DNA of 64,000 bases, taken from assembly GCF_001279775.1 (NCBI RefSeq), contig NZ_LGDG01000229.1, forward strand, positions 10,131 through 74,130, read 5' to 3'. The notes below the pieces were generated by a model, which worked only from the letters and a program-made list of their open reading frames with translations, was not told where the DNA came from and searched no databases. Below, one piece after another: positions 8,397-19,891 of this stretch. The stretch comes from Streptomyces sp. MMG1533 (GTDB lineage: Bacteria > Actinomycetota > Actinomycetes > Streptomycetales > Streptomycetaceae). Position 1 is the first letter of the stretch; each line of letters opens with the position of its first letter. Made by a program: the position numbers and the translations under genes.

Positions 8397-9799
8397 GCCC
8401 GCGCCCCCTCGAACAGCGCCCGCACGGCCGCACCGCAGTAGAACCCCTGGCAGCGGCCTGCCCGGGCCCGGGTCCGGCGGCGCAGGCCGTCGAGGCCGGC
8501 GGGTGGGATCGGGCCGGCGAGGGCGTCGCGGATCTCGCCGCGCGAGACACGTTCGCAGTGGCAGACGAGGGTGCCGTACTCCGGGTCGGCCGCGACGAGT
8601 TCGGGCCGCTGGTGGGGGCGCGGGAAGGCCTCGCCGAGGCTGGGCATGCGGACCGGCTCCAGCTCCCGTGCCGCCGGGCCCTGTTCCAGCCCCGCTTCGG
8701 CGAGCAGCCCCGTCACGTGCTCGGCGATGGCGAGGGACGCGGTGAGGCCGGTGGAGCGGATGCCGCCGACGGTGACGTACGTCTGGTCGGGGTGGGCGGC
8801 GATGTGGTAGTCGTCGTGCTCGGTGGCGGCGCGCAGGCCGGCGTAGACGGCGGTGACGTCCTCGTCGAGCAGGTCGGGGAGGATACGGCGGCCCTTCTCC
8901 CCCAGCATGTCCAGCCCTTCGGCCGTCGAGCCGGTGACCCGCTTGTCGTCCAGGTCCTCGGCGGTCGGGCCGAGCAGGACGTTGCCGTAGACCGTGGGCG
9001 CGACCAGGACGCCCTTGCCGAGCTCCGTGGGCACGGGCAGCAGGATGTGGCGCACGAGGCCGCGGGCGAGCTTGTCGAAGACGAGGAGCTGGCCGCGGCG
9101 CGGGGTGACGGTGAAGTCCTCGTGGCCGAGCTGCCGGTCGAGGGTGTCGGCGTGCAGTCCGGCCGCGTTGACGAGCCAGCGGGTGCGCAGGGTGCCCCGT
9201 CCGGTGCCGACGACATGGGTACCGTCCTGCCGACTCAGCTGCTTCACGCGGCAGTTGAGGTGGAGTTCGACTCCGTGCCGGACGGCCTGGGTGGCGTACG
9301 CCAGAGTGGTCGTCCAGGGGCAGATGATGCTCTCGCCGGGCACGTGCAGGGCACCGAGCGCGCCGGGGCCGAGGTGCGGTTCGCGCTCGTACAGCTCGCC
9401 GGGCCCGATCAGGCGGGTGTTCCGGTGGTCGTTGCGCTCGGCCTTCCCGGCGAGGCGGGGCAGCGCGGCGAGCTGCTCCTCGTCCCAGGCGACGAGGAGT
9501 GCGCCGACGGGTTCGACGGGGATGCCGGACTCGGCGGCGTACGCGGCCAGCAGGCGTGAGCCCTCGCGGACCAGGCGTGCCTCCAGGGAACCGGGTACGG
9601 CGTCGAAACCGGTGTGCAGGATGGCGGTGTTGGCCTTCGAGGTGCCCTGACCGACGTCGTCCTGCGCCTCGACGAGGGCGATGCGCAGTCCGGGACGGCG
9701 GGCGAGGGCACGGGCGATCGCACAGCCGACGACCCCGGCACCGACGATCACGACGTCGTACGGGGCCGAAGGCAGCGGCCCTCGGTCCGTGACCGTCAT
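8393..9799 (-). CDS. FAD-dependent dehydrogenase of the GlpA/LhgO type with C-terminal [2Fe-2S]-binding (BFD-like) domain
   Basis: A protein of 468 residues. The DAO fold opens with VVIVGAGVVGCAIARALAR (about residues 16-34), followed by GTSKANTAILHTGFDA and a late YVTVGGIRSTGLTASLAIAE segment. The last 80 residues carry LVCHCERVSRGEIRDAL and GRCQGFYCG, a four-cysteine BFD-like domain as in anaerobic glycerol-3-phosphate dehydrogenase GlpA. Likely reaction: oxidation of a polyol phosphate or 2-hydroxy acid, with electrons passed through the cluster. Its start ATG overlaps the kinase's stop (ATGA), and its stop overlaps the next start. A GlpC-like membrane anchor is absent, so the electron acceptor is uncertain. 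Confidence 0.85.
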   Translation of the reverse strand: MTVTDRGPLPSAPYDVVIVGAGVVGCAIARALARRPGLRIALVEAQDDVGQGTSKANTAILHTGFDAVPGSLEARLVREGSRLLAAYAAESGIPVEPVGALLVAWDEEQLAALPRLAGKAERNDHRNTRLIGPGELYEREPHLGPGALGALHVPGESIICPWTTTLAYATQAVRHGVELHLNCRVKQLSRQDGTHVVGTGRGTLRTRWLVNAAGLHADTLDRQLGHEDFTVTPRRGQLLVFDKLARGLVRHILLPVPTELGKGVLVAPTVYGNVLLGPTAEDLDDKRVTGSTAEGLDMLGEKGRRILPDLLDEDVTAVYAGLRAATEHDDYHIAAHPDQTYVTVGGIRSTGLTASLAIAEHVTGLLAEAGLEQGPAARELEPVRMPSLGEAFPRPHQRPELVAADPEYGTLVCHCERVSRGEIRDALAGPIPPAGLDGLRRRTRARAGRCQGFYCGAAVRALFEGARA

Positions 9800-11235
9800 G
9801 CGGGCGTCCCGTCGAGCAACGCGGTCACGGCCGCCCGGAAGCCGCCGAGGCGCTGGGCGGCCTCGTCGGCCGAGACGAGCGGCTCGTACACGGCGGCCGG
9901 CTTCCAGTCCGGCAGCGCGTCGGCCACGCTCAGCCCGGGTTCGGCGCCGAGCCGCGCCAGCGCGCCCGCCCCGAGCGCGGTCGCGTCGGGCAGCGCGGAC
10001 ACCTCGACGGGGCGTTGCAGCAGGTCGGCCTGGGTCTGCATGAGCAGGGCGGAGCGGGTCAGGCCGCCGTCGACGCGCAGGACGCCGAGCGCCCCGCCGA
10101 GGTCGGCCGCGGCGGCCTCCGCGAGCAACACCACCTGCGCGGCGAGGCCCTCGCAGAGCGCGCGTACGAGGTGCCCGGGGCCGGTGTCCAGGCCGAGTCC
10201 CGTGAGGGAGCCGCGCAGGTCGCCGCGCCACCAGGGGGCGGCGAGCCCGGCGAGGGCCGGGACGAAGGTGACGCCGCCGCTGTCGGGCACGGTCCGGCCG
10301 ACGGTGTCGAGGTCGGCGGCGCCCTGGATGACGCCGAGGTCGGTGAGCCAGCGGACAGCGGAGGCGGCCGTGTACACCTGGCCGTCGAGGCAGTAGCTGG
10401 TGCGTCCGCCGAGCCGCCAGGCGACACAGCTGACCAGCCCGGAGGTGCCGCGCCGGGGCGTGTCGCCGGTGTGGGCGAGGAGGAACGCCCCGGTGCCGTA
10501 GGTGCACTTGACGCCGCCGGGTGCGGTGATGCGCTGGGCGAGCAGAGCGGCCTGCTGGTCGACGACCAGCCCGGTGAGCGGGATCTCGGGTCCGAAGGCG
10601 GTGGTCGTACCGACCGGCCCGGCGGTGTCGACGACGTCCGGCAGTCGCTCGCCGGACAGGCCGTACACCTCCAGCGCGCGCTGTGACCACTGCGCATGGT
10701 CGAGGTCCAGGAGTTGCGTACGGCCGGCGGTGGCGGCGTCCGTGACATACGCGCCGGTGAGGCGGTGGACCAGCCAGGCATCGCTGGTGGTGACGACTCC
10801 CTCGGTGGTGAGGTGCCGTCGTGTCCAGGCCATCTTGGGAGCGGCGAAATAGGGGTCGAGGGGCAGGCCGGTCAGCTGCCGCAACTCATCGGCGTGCTCG
10901 GCGAGTTCGGCGCACACGCTCTCGGCCCGGCGGTCCTGCCAGACGAGGGCGTCGGTGAGCGGACGGCCCGTCGACGGGTCCCAGGCGAGCACGGTCTCGC
11001 CCTGGTTGGCGAGGCCCAGTGCGACGACGGGTTCCCGCGCCTCGGCGAGGGCGCGGGTACCGGCCTCGACCACCGAGTCGTACAGCTCGGCGGGGTCGGC
11101 TTCCACCAGTCCGCCGGGCAGATGACGGGGTCGTACGGCGGCGAACCCGGTCCCGATGACGCCGCGTTCTGGGCAGACCACCAGAGCCTTGGTGCCGGAC
11201 GTGCCCTGGTCGACGGCGAGTACCGGACCTGCCAT
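9796..11235 (-). CDS. FGGY-family carbohydrate kinase (glycerol kinase-like)
   Basis: A 479-residue sugar/polyol kinase. The N-terminal phosphate loop is VLAVDQGTSGTKALVV. Glycerol-kinase-like segments follow: LGLANQGETVLAWDPSTGRP, LVWQDRRAESVC, and the ATP-site YGTGAFLLAHTG. The late LRVDGGLTRSALLMQTQADL block is the FGGY family signature. ATG 11235 follows GGAGGGG. This is the first gene of the coupled operon with the GlpA-like dehydrogenase, which suggests glycerol or a related polyol is phosphorylated and then oxidised. The absence of a GlpF facilitator and sequence differences from canonical GlpK leave another polyol possible. Confidence 0.85.
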   Translation of the reverse strand: MAGPVLAVDQGTSGTKALVVCPERGVIGTGFAAVRPRHLPGGLVEADPAELYDSVVEAGTRALAEAREPVVALGLANQGETVLAWDPSTGRPLTDALVWQDRRAESVCAELAEHADELRQLTGLPLDPYFAAPKMAWTRRHLTTEGVVTTSDAWLVHRLTGAYVTDAATAGRTQLLDLDHAQWSQRALEVYGLSGERLPDVVDTAGPVGTTTAFGPEIPLTGLVVDQQAALLAQRITAPGGVKCTYGTGAFLLAHTGDTPRRGTSGLVSCVAWRLGGRTSYCLDGQVYTAASAVRWLTDLGVIQGAADLDTVGRTVPDSGGVTFVPALAGLAAPWWRGDLRGSLTGLGLDTGPGHLVRALCEGLAAQVVLLAEAAAADLGGALGVLRVDGGLTRSALLMQTQADLLQRPVEVSALPDATALGAGALARLGAEPGLSVADALPDWKPAAVYEPLVSADEAAQRLGGFRAAVTALLDGTPA

Positions 11236-11330
11236 CACGCCCCTCCCTCGGTGATCACAGCCCGACAGCCTGCCGCCGACGGCCCCACGCGTCAAGCACC
11301 CCCCGACCAGCACCGACGCCGCCCTGTCCA

Positions 11331-11411
11331 TTGGCTGATGGCCAGTCAATTGACCTTCAAGCCAAAGAAGTTCGGGAACCGAATGTGACACACAAGCACC
11401 ACCCCTATAGT
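11331..11411 (+). promoter_or_regulatory. divergent regulatory region between the FGGY operon and the 11519 gene
   Basis: The 283-base gap 11236-11518 has no gene. TGTGAC (11384-11389), 16 bases, then TATAGT (11406-11411) make a plausible promoter reading toward 11519. On the other strand TTGACT (11349-11344) could be a -35 for the kinase operon. TGGCTGATGGCCA at 11334-11346 is a partial dyad (TGGC...GCCA) next to it and might be an operator of a GylR/IclR-like regulator; no such gene is in the window. Confidence 0.35.
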
Positions 11412-11518
11412 GACCGCGGACCAACGCGATCTCCTCAACCGCCGCCCCGAGGAGGGCTGTTGTTACTCCATCTTGCCGTCCGGCCCGACCCGTTCCCGTT
11501 ACCCGGGGCGGACGGCTG

Positions 11519-12514
11519 ATGGCCAGAGACGGAGCACGCCCCGCTTACGATCCCGCAGGCCAGGACGCCGAACTGCGCGCCGCCCTCCAGGAGGTGCGGA
11601 CCGGGCGCTGGATGTCGATGCGGACCCTGCTGGAGCGGACCGTGACCTGGTGGCAGTGGACGCAGCGCACCCAGGTCCTGGCCGCGGCCGCCGCCGGCAC
11701 CGACGTGGTGCGGACCTGGCTCGCCGAGGAGCCGGACAGCGTGCCGGCGACGGTGATGCGGGCCCGGGTAGCCGTGGAGCGCGCGTTACGGGCCCGGCGC
11801 GAGGAACACCGCCGCACGCACGAACTGTGGATCGAGGCCTGGGACCTGAGCGACGCGGCCACACGTGTCGCACCCCAGGACCCCGTGCCCTGGGTGTGTC
11901 TGCTGGCGCTCGCCCAGCTGGACCGCAGGCAGCTGTGGGAGGAGCACCGGGCGGCGCCGCCCGAGCCGATGCTGCCGCCCGGGCCGTGGGGCCTGCTGGC
12001 CGAGGCCGACAAGCGAGACCCGTACAACCGCGAGGCCCACCACCGCATGCTGCAGTTCCTGTACGCGCAGGCGGCCTCGGAACGGCTGGCGGAGGCGGTC
12101 GGCTACGCGCACTGGGTGGCCGACACGGCCCCGCCGGGCTCCGCGCTGCACGTCCTGCCGCTCCATGTGCGGGTCGAGCGCTACCGGCGCGGGGGCGGGC
12201 GCTCCGCCGCCCTGGATCTGCACTGGGTGGCCGAGGACGCGACGCGCGAGGCACGCCGGGCGTACCACGCCTGGTTCGAGCGGTCCCTGCCGGTCGAACA
12301 CTCCCCGCTCGACCTCAACCACCTGGCCCACGCCCTGTGGGGAGCGCTGCAGTTCGAGGAAGCGGCCCGGGTGTTCGACGCGATCGGCCCGTACTACACG
12401 CCCGTGCCCTGGGCCCACCGCACCGCGGATCCGGGCGACCAGTCCCAGGCCGTACGGATCTTCCTCCAGGCCCGTGCGCGCAGCCGGTCCGCGGCACCCG
12501 GCCCCGACGCCTGA
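11519..12514 (+). CDS. conserved protein of unknown function (helical, Trp-rich)
   Basis: A 331-residue soluble protein that I do not recognise by name. It is mostly helical, with many Trp residues and repeat-like segments (TLLERTVTWWQWTQRTQVL; NREAHHRMLQFLYAQAASERL; LNHLAHALWGALQFEEAARV) that look like degenerate TPR units. There is no signal peptide or membrane helix. The start is ATG 11519; a purine-rich site is not obvious upstream. It lies 46 bases ahead of an amino-acid permease on the same strand, so the two probably form an operon. A scaffold or regulatory role linked to transport would be a guess. Confidence 0.7.
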   Translation: MARDGARPAYDPAGQDAELRAALQEVRTGRWMSMRTLLERTVTWWQWTQRTQVLAAAAAGTDVVRTWLAEEPDSVPATVMRARVAVERALRARREEHRRTHELWIEAWDLSDAATRVAPQDPVPWVCLLALAQLDRRQLWEEHRAAPPEPMLPPGPWGLLAEADKRDPYNREAHHRMLQFLYAQAASERLAEAVGYAHWVADTAPPGSALHVLPLHVRVERYRRGGGRSAALDLHWVAEDATREARRAYHAWFERSLPVEHSPLDLNHLAHALWGALQFEEAARVFDAIGPYYTPVPWAHRTADPGDQSQAVRIFLQARARSRSAAPGPDA

Positions 12515-12560
12515 CGACTCGACTTCCCCCGTGTTCCGTCCCCTCACCGGAGGTTTTCGC

Positions 12561-14090
12561 ATGTCCCCCAGTCCCGGTTCGTCGACATCCCGAGGAGTCC
12601 CGCAGCACGACGAGGAGAGGCGCCTGCGCGAGCTCGGCTACCGGCCGGTGCTCGCCCGCCGTATGGGCGGCTTCGGCAACTTCGCGATCAGCTTCTCGGT
12701 GATCTCGATCCTGTCCGGCTGCATGACCCTGTACGGCTTCGGCATGGGCGCGGGCGGCCCCGCCGTGATGCTGTGGGGCTGGGCGGGCGTCGGCCTGTTC
12801 GTGCTGTGCGTGGGACTGGCGCTGGCTGAGGTCACCAGCGCGTATCCGACGTCCGGCGCCCTGTACTACATGGCCGACCGGCTCGGCGGGCGCCGCTGGG
12901 GCTGGTACACGGGCTGGCTGAACCTGCTCGGTCTGCTCGGCGCGATCGCCGGCATCGACTACGGCGCCGCCCTGTTCGCGGGGGCGTTCGCCAACCTCCA
13001 GTGGGGTTTCGAGCCGACGCCGGAGAAGACGATGCTGATCTTCATGGCGATCCTGCTGCTGCACGCCGTACTGAACCTGTTCGGCGTGCGGCTGGTCAGC
13101 GTGCTCAACTCGATATCCGTGTGGTGGCACCTGGCGGGCGTGGCCGTCATCGTCGGCGCGCTGGCGATCGTCCCCGACCACCACCGGTCCCCGTCCTTCG
13201 TGTTCACCGAGTTCGTCAACGACACCGGCTGGTCCAACCCGGTCTACGTGGCCGCGATCGGCCTGCTGCTCGCCCAGTACACGTTCTCCGGCTACGACGC
13301 CTCGGCGCACCTGTCCGAGGAGACCTCCAACGCGTCGGTGTCGGCCGCGAAGGGCATCGTGCGTTCCATCTGGGTGTCGTGGATCGCGGGCTTCGTGCTG
13401 CTCGCCGGTCTCACCTTCGCCATCCAGGACTACGACGCCACGCGGGCCACGGAGACCGGGGTGCCGCCCGCGCAGATCCTGCTCGACGGTCTGGGCACGG
13501 ACGGGGCGAGCGCGCTGCTGCTGGTGGTGATCGTGGCCCAGCTGTTCTGCGGCAACGCGGAGGTCGCGGCGGCCAGTCGGATGGTGTTCGCGTTCAGCCG
13601 GGACAAGGCCCTGCCGGGTTCCGCACTGTGGCGCAAGGTCAGCGAGCGCACCCAGACCCCGGTCGCGGCGGTGTGGCTGTCGGTGGTGGTCGCCTGTGTG
13701 CTCGCCCTGCCGTCCCTGTACTCGACGACCGCCTACGGCGCGGTGACCGCCATCAACGTCATCGGCATCACACCGGCGTACGCCATTCCCGTCCTGTTGC
13801 GCCTGCGCGCTGGCGATCGTTTTCAGCCGGGTCCGTGGAACCTGGGCCGGTGGAGCAAGCCGATCGGATGGGTCGCCGTGGTGTGGGTGGCCTGTGTGAC
13901 GGTCCTGTTCTGTCTGCCGCAGTCGTCGCCGGTGACGGTGGCCACGATGAACTACGCCTCCGTGGCCCTCGCCGTCGTACTGGTCCTCGCCACGGTGTGG
14001 TGGTTCGTCGCCCGCCGTTCGTACGGAACGCCCACCACCGCCGCGTACTCCGACCGCGAGCAGGCCGAACTGGCCGAGGGGATCGTCTGA
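12561..14090 (+). CDS. APC-superfamily amino acid permease
   Basis: A 509-residue permease with about twelve membrane helices. Its N-terminus, RMGGFGNFAISFSVISILSG, carries the APC family signature in helix 1, and EVTSAYPTSGALYYMADRLGG follows helix 2, as in the GabP/amine-choline transporter (ACT) branch. Later FSGYDASAHLSEETSNASVSAA matches the conserved region after helix 6. ATG 12561 has a good ribosome site (ACCGGAGG at 12546-12553). Substrates in this branch are basic amino acids, GABA, choline or polyamines; which one cannot be told. It follows the unknown protein at 11519 and ends at a hairpin (14114-14135). Confidence 0.9.
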   Translation: MSPSPGSSTSRGVPQHDEERRLRELGYRPVLARRMGGFGNFAISFSVISILSGCMTLYGFGMGAGGPAVMLWGWAGVGLFVLCVGLALAEVTSAYPTSGALYYMADRLGGRRWGWYTGWLNLLGLLGAIAGIDYGAALFAGAFANLQWGFEPTPEKTMLIFMAILLLHAVLNLFGVRLVSVLNSISVWWHLAGVAVIVGALAIVPDHHRSPSFVFTEFVNDTGWSNPVYVAAIGLLLAQYTFSGYDASAHLSEETSNASVSAAKGIVRSIWVSWIAGFVLLAGLTFAIQDYDATRATETGVPPAQILLDGLGTDGASALLLVVIVAQLFCGNAEVAAASRMVFAFSRDKALPGSALWRKVSERTQTPVAAVWLSVVVACVLALPSLYSTTAYGAVTAINVIGITPAYAIPVLLRLRAGDRFQPGPWNLGRWSKPIGWVAVVWVACVTVLFCLPQSSPVTVATMNYASVALAVVLVLATVWWFVARRSYGTPTTAAYSDREQAELAEGIV

Positions 14091-14113
14091 AACACCGCGA
14101 TCCGGCGCCGGGC

Positions 14114-14135
14114 CCGGTACGAACTCCTGTACCGG
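14114..14135 (+). terminator. hairpin after the permease
   Basis: CCGGTAC (14114-14120), an 8-base loop, then GTACCGG (14129-14135): a perfect 7-base stem 23 bases past the permease stop. It has no U tract, which is normal for Streptomyces terminators. Confidence 0.5.
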
Positions 14136-14287
14136 ATGCGGCAGGATGAGCGGTCGCGCCGACCATGGGGGGCTTCCTGGCCGGCACGACCTCTCATCCG
14201 GAATCGAACAGGTGGCAACGTGACGCAACTTCACATCCGGCCGTCGGCGAGGGCCTTCGCCGCAGGACTTCTCTCCGGAGGTGACCG

Positions 14288-15385
14288 GTGAAGCGGGATC
14301 TCACCATGGACGACCTGGTGATCGCCGGGATCGCCCTGATCGCGGGCCTGCTGGCGGCGTTCCTGCTGCGCATGCTGCTGCGCTGGCTGGGCAAGCACGC
14401 CGACCGCACCCGCTGGAGCGGCGACGACGTCATCGTGGACGCGCTGCGCACGGTCGTACCGGCTGCGGCGATCGCGGGTGGTGCTGCCTCCGCGGCGGCG
14501 GCGCTGCCGCTGATCTCGGCCGTCCAGCACACCGTCAACCAGATCCTGACCGTGCTGCTGATCTTCGTCGTGACGGTGGCGGCCGCCCGGCTGGTCGCCG
14601 GTCTCGTCCGGTCGGTCACCCAGTCCCGCTCCGGGGTCGCCGGGTCGGCCACGATCTTCGTCAACATCACCCGGGTGCTGGTCCTGGCGATCGGCTTCCT
14701 GGTGGTGCTGCAGACGCTGGGCATCTCCATAGCGCCGATGCTCACCGCGCTGGGCGTCGGCGGTCTGGCGGTCGCGCTGGCCCTCCAGGACACCCTCGCC
14801 AACCTCTTCGCGGGCATCCACATCCTCGCCTCCAAGACCGTCCAGCCCGGCGACTACATCCGGCTGAGCAGCGGCGAGGAGGGCTACGTCGAGGACATCA
14901 ACTGGCGTCAGACCACGGTCCGCGCGCTCTCCAACAACCTGGTCGTCATCCCCAACGGGGAGCTCGCGAAGACGAACATGACCAACTTCATGCGTCCCGA
15001 GCAGCAGTTGACCATCCTGGTCCAGGTGGGGGTGGCGTACGACAGCGACCTGGAGCACGTCGAGCGGGTGACCATCGAGGTCGTCGCCGAGGTCATGACC
15101 GAGATCACCGGCGCGGTCCCCGACCATGAGCCGCTGGTCCGCTTCCACACCTTCGGCGACTCCCGGATCGGCTTCACGGTGATCCTGGGCGTCGGCGAGT
15201 TCAGCGACCAGTTCCGGATCAAGCACGAGTTCATCAAGCGCCTGCACCGGCGCTACCGCGAGGAGGGCATCCGCATCCCGGCGCCCACGCGCACGGTGGC
15301 GTTGCAGCAGGGCACGGTGGTGATCCCGCAGCAGCGCGGCGCGGAGATCGAACCGGGCGAAGTCTCCTCCGCCCGGCTCGACTGA
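14288..15385 (+). CDS. small-conductance mechanosensitive channel, MscS family
   Basis: A 365-residue channel. Four hydrophobic helices lie in residues 8-165, followed by the pore-lining helix with alternating Gly/Ala (TALGVGGLAVALALQDTLANLF), the diagnostic MscS feature. Next is the beta domain with KTVQPGDYIRL, WRQTTVRALSNNLVVIPNGEL, and a C-terminal alpha/beta vestibule. It should open on membrane tension to release solutes during hypo-osmotic shock. The start is GTG 14288, behind GGAGGTGA at 14277-14284. It stands alone between two unrelated genes and converges with the peptidase gene (18-base gap). Confidence 0.93.
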   Translation: MKRDLTMDDLVIAGIALIAGLLAAFLLRMLLRWLGKHADRTRWSGDDVIVDALRTVVPAAAIAGGAASAAAALPLISAVQHTVNQILTVLLIFVVTVAAARLVAGLVRSVTQSRSGVAGSATIFVNITRVLVLAIGFLVVLQTLGISIAPMLTALGVGGLAVALALQDTLANLFAGIHILASKTVQPGDYIRLSSGEEGYVEDINWRQTTVRALSNNLVVIPNGELAKTNMTNFMRPEQQLTILVQVGVAYDSDLEHVERVTIEVVAEVMTEITGAVPDHEPLVRFHTFGDSRIGFTVILGVGEFSDQFRIKHEFIKRLHRRYREEGIRIPAPTRTVALQQGTVVIPQQRGAEIEPGEVSSARLD

Positions 15386-15403
15386 TCACCTACCTCGACT
15401 CCC

Positions 15404-16945
15404 TCACAGGGTGGCCGAGTTGTCGTGGTAGTGCCCGCCCGTCCGGCCCTGCGGTGCGACGAGGGACGAGGTCACCGGCGTGACCGTCCAGTCCGGATGG
15501 CCGGGCATCCGCGGGGTCTTCGTGCCGTACAGCCAGTCCCGCAGGAAACCGGACTGGTCCTGGCCGGAGACCTCCGTGGCGACGGCGATGTAGTCCTCGG
15601 TGGACGCGGAGGAGCCCCGGAACCGCTCCAGGAACGTGCGCTCGACCGCGTGGAAGACGTCCTCGCCGACGGCCTGCCGGAGCGCGTAGAGGACCAGGAC
15701 GCCGCCCAGGTAGCGCTGGCTGTCGAAGAGGTTCACCGCGTTGGGCGACGCGACCGGCCCGGAGGTCTTGCGCCACTGGTCGCCGCGCGCGTACGTGTCC
15801 TTCATCCGGGCTTCCATCGTGGTCAGGCCCAGGGAGTCGGCCCAGCCGCGCTCATAGCGGTACAGCAGCCCGTAGAAGTCGGCGTGGCCCTCGTTCAGCC
15901 ACAGGTCGGCCCAGGTGGCGGGACTGACGCTGTTGCCGAAGTAGGAGTGGACCAGCTCGTGCATCATGTGCGAGCCGATCTTCGGCTCCGCCTGGAGCAG
16001 GTAGTTCGGCTTGTACAGGGTGAGGGTCTGGGTCTCCAGGCCGGTGAAGTCGAAGGCGTTCGCGTCGTCGGAGTTGCAGGGCAGCAGCCCGTACGTCTCG
16101 AAGGGGTACGCCCCCAGCCGCTGCTCGATCCACTCGACGAGGCCGGGCGTCAGCGCGAGCGCGGGCTCCAGCGCGGCGGCGCGGGCGACCGGCACGACGT
16201 CCCTGAGCGGCAGCCCGTGCGGACCCTGCCGGTCCTTGACCACGTAGTCGCCGACGGTGATCTGCACCAACTCGGTGGCCATCGGCGAGCCGGACCGGTA
16301 GGTGTACGCGGTCCGGTCGCCGTCGAGGCTCTCGGTGCGGACGAGAAGGCCCGTGGCGACGCCGCGCAGGCCGCTGGGAACGGTGAGCCGGAAGGTGAAG
16401 CCGGCCTTGTCCGCCGGGTGGTCGTTGCAGGGGAAGACGGTGTGCGCGGAGTTCGGCTGGGGGCACACCGCGAACCCGTCCGGGGTGGGCACCCAGGCGG
16501 TGTGCGCGAGCTCGCGGCGCGGGTCGGCCGCGTACTCGACGCAGACGGTGACCGGCGTGTCCGCCTGCAGGGGGCTCGCCGGCGTGATCCGCAGCTTCTC
16601 GTCGACCTGCTCGTACGTGGCCGGGCGGCCCGCGACACGGACGGCGCGTATGTCCAGGCCGAGAGCGTCGAGGGAGAGGCGGGTCAGGGCCTGGGTGGTG
16701 TGGATCCGCAGGGTCGCCGTGGCGTCGACGAGCTGTGTCGTCGCGTCGTAGGCGAGGTCCAGGTGATAGGCCGAGACGCGGTAGCCGTCGTTGCCGAGGC
16801 TCGGGAAGACGGGGTCGCCGAGGGTCTCGGGCCCTGGGGTGCCGGTCTCCGTCGGGGCCGCGTGTGCCGAGGATGCCGTGGTCAGGGCCGCGGCCGTGCC
16901 GATGAGGACGGCCACCGGGGCCGTCACTCTGGTGCGATATCTCAT
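15404..16945 (-). CDS. secreted M1-family zinc metallopeptidase
   Basis: A 513-residue exported aminopeptidase-like enzyme. Residues 1-29 form a signal peptide (Arg-rich start, hydrophobic core, cut near AHA-AP). The zinc site is HELVH at 329-333 with the third ligand Glu352 in WLNEGH, the exact M1 spacing. The exopeptidase GAMEN motif is replaced by TGLETQT, as in a Streptomyces-type branch, so substrate choice may differ from PepN. At 513 residues it lacks the large C-terminal ERAP1-like domain of 850-residue aminopeptidases. ATG 16945 is clear. It is transcribed away from isocitrate dehydrogenase. Confidence 0.9.
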   Translation of the reverse strand: MRYRTRVTAPVAVLIGTAAALTTASSAHAAPTETGTPGPETLGDPVFPSLGNDGYRVSAYHLDLAYDATTQLVDATATLRIHTTQALTRLSLDALGLDIRAVRVAGRPATYEQVDEKLRITPASPLQADTPVTVCVEYAADPRRELAHTAWVPTPDGFAVCPQPNSAHTVFPCNDHPADKAGFTFRLTVPSGLRGVATGLLVRTESLDGDRTAYTYRSGSPMATELVQITVGDYVVKDRQGPHGLPLRDVVPVARAAALEPALALTPGLVEWIEQRLGAYPFETYGLLPCNSDDANAFDFTGLETQTLTLYKPNYLLQAEPKIGSHMMHELVHSYFGNSVSPATWADLWLNEGHADFYGLLYRYERGWADSLGLTTMEARMKDTYARGDQWRKTSGPVASPNAVNLFDSQRYLGGVLVLYALRQAVGEDVFHAVERTFLERFRGSSASTEDYIAVATEVSGQDQSGFLRDWLYGTKTPRMPGHPDWTVTPVTSSLVAPQGRTGGHYHDNSATL

Positions 16946-16947
16946 GA

Positions 16948-19389
<2,442 letters not shown>

Positions 19390-19419
19390 CGCGACGGCCT
19401 CCGCGAGGCCCTTGCGTGA

Positions 19420-19456
19420 CTCCGCCCCGGTCGGCAGCTGCCCGGCCGGGGCGGAG
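19420..19456 (+). terminator. strong hairpin between icd and the convergent DUF5713 gene
   Basis: CTCCGCCCCGG (19420-19430) pairs perfectly with CCGGGGCGGAG (19446-19456): an 11-base GC stem with a 15-base loop. It lies 30 bases past the icd stop and 8 bases before the end of the opposing gene, so it can serve both strands. Confidence 0.75.
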
Positions 19457-19463
19457 CCGTGTC

Positions 19464-19805
19464 TCACCAGTCCCGGGTGGCGATCAGCTCCTCCACGTCC
19501 GCGTCGGCGAAGCCGTAGGCCTGTGCCACGAACCAGAAGTCCTCGGCTATCTCCTCGCGTGCCACGGTCTCGATGTCGCTGTCGGCTTCCTCGAAGTCGG
19601 CCTGCAGGTCGTTGAACTCGTCGGTGGCGGCCTGGGTCAGGGCGTACAGCGCCGACAGGTCCGCGGGCCGCTCGGTCTCGATGCGCTCACACAGGCGCAG
19701 CAGGATCTCCTTGCCCCGGTCGACCACGTGGTCGGGGTAGTAGTCGTCCCGGTAGAGACCCTTCAGAAACGGGTGTGCGGTGACCTGCTGGTTGCCGACG
19801 GGCAT
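19464..19805 (-). CDS. DUF5713 family protein
   Basis: A 113-residue acidic soluble protein with FLKGLYRDDYYPDHVVDRGK near the N-terminus and DEFNDLQADFEEADSDIETV, then EDFWFVAQAYGFADADVEEL at the end. This pattern fits DUF5713, which has no known function. ATG 19805 is the only good start. It is divergent from the N-formylglutamate amidohydrolase gene across an 86-base gap containing GGTGC(N6)GGCACC-type symmetry. Confidence 0.7.
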   Translation of the reverse strand: MPVGNQQVTAHPFLKGLYRDDYYPDHVVDRGKEILLRLCERIETERPADLSALYALTQAATDEFNDLQADFEEADSDIETVAREEIAEDFWFVAQAYGFADADVEELIATRDW

Positions 19806-19891
19806 GCTGCTCCCCCGCCCTTCCTCGATGGTGCGAATGTGGCACCTTGATCGTGCACCACGCCACTGACAACGCCCCCGGGAGCCGCCTC

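Noticed and set aside
7182..11235. Classical glpK-glpA-glpB assignment with gene symbols
   Set aside because: The families fit, but the absence of glpC and glpF and the divergence from GlpK make specific symbols unsafe.
12315..14234. 639-codon open frame antisense to the amino-acid permease
   Set aside because: Composition is Arg/His/Asp-rich and unlike a folded protein; the plus strand encodes a clear APC permease here.
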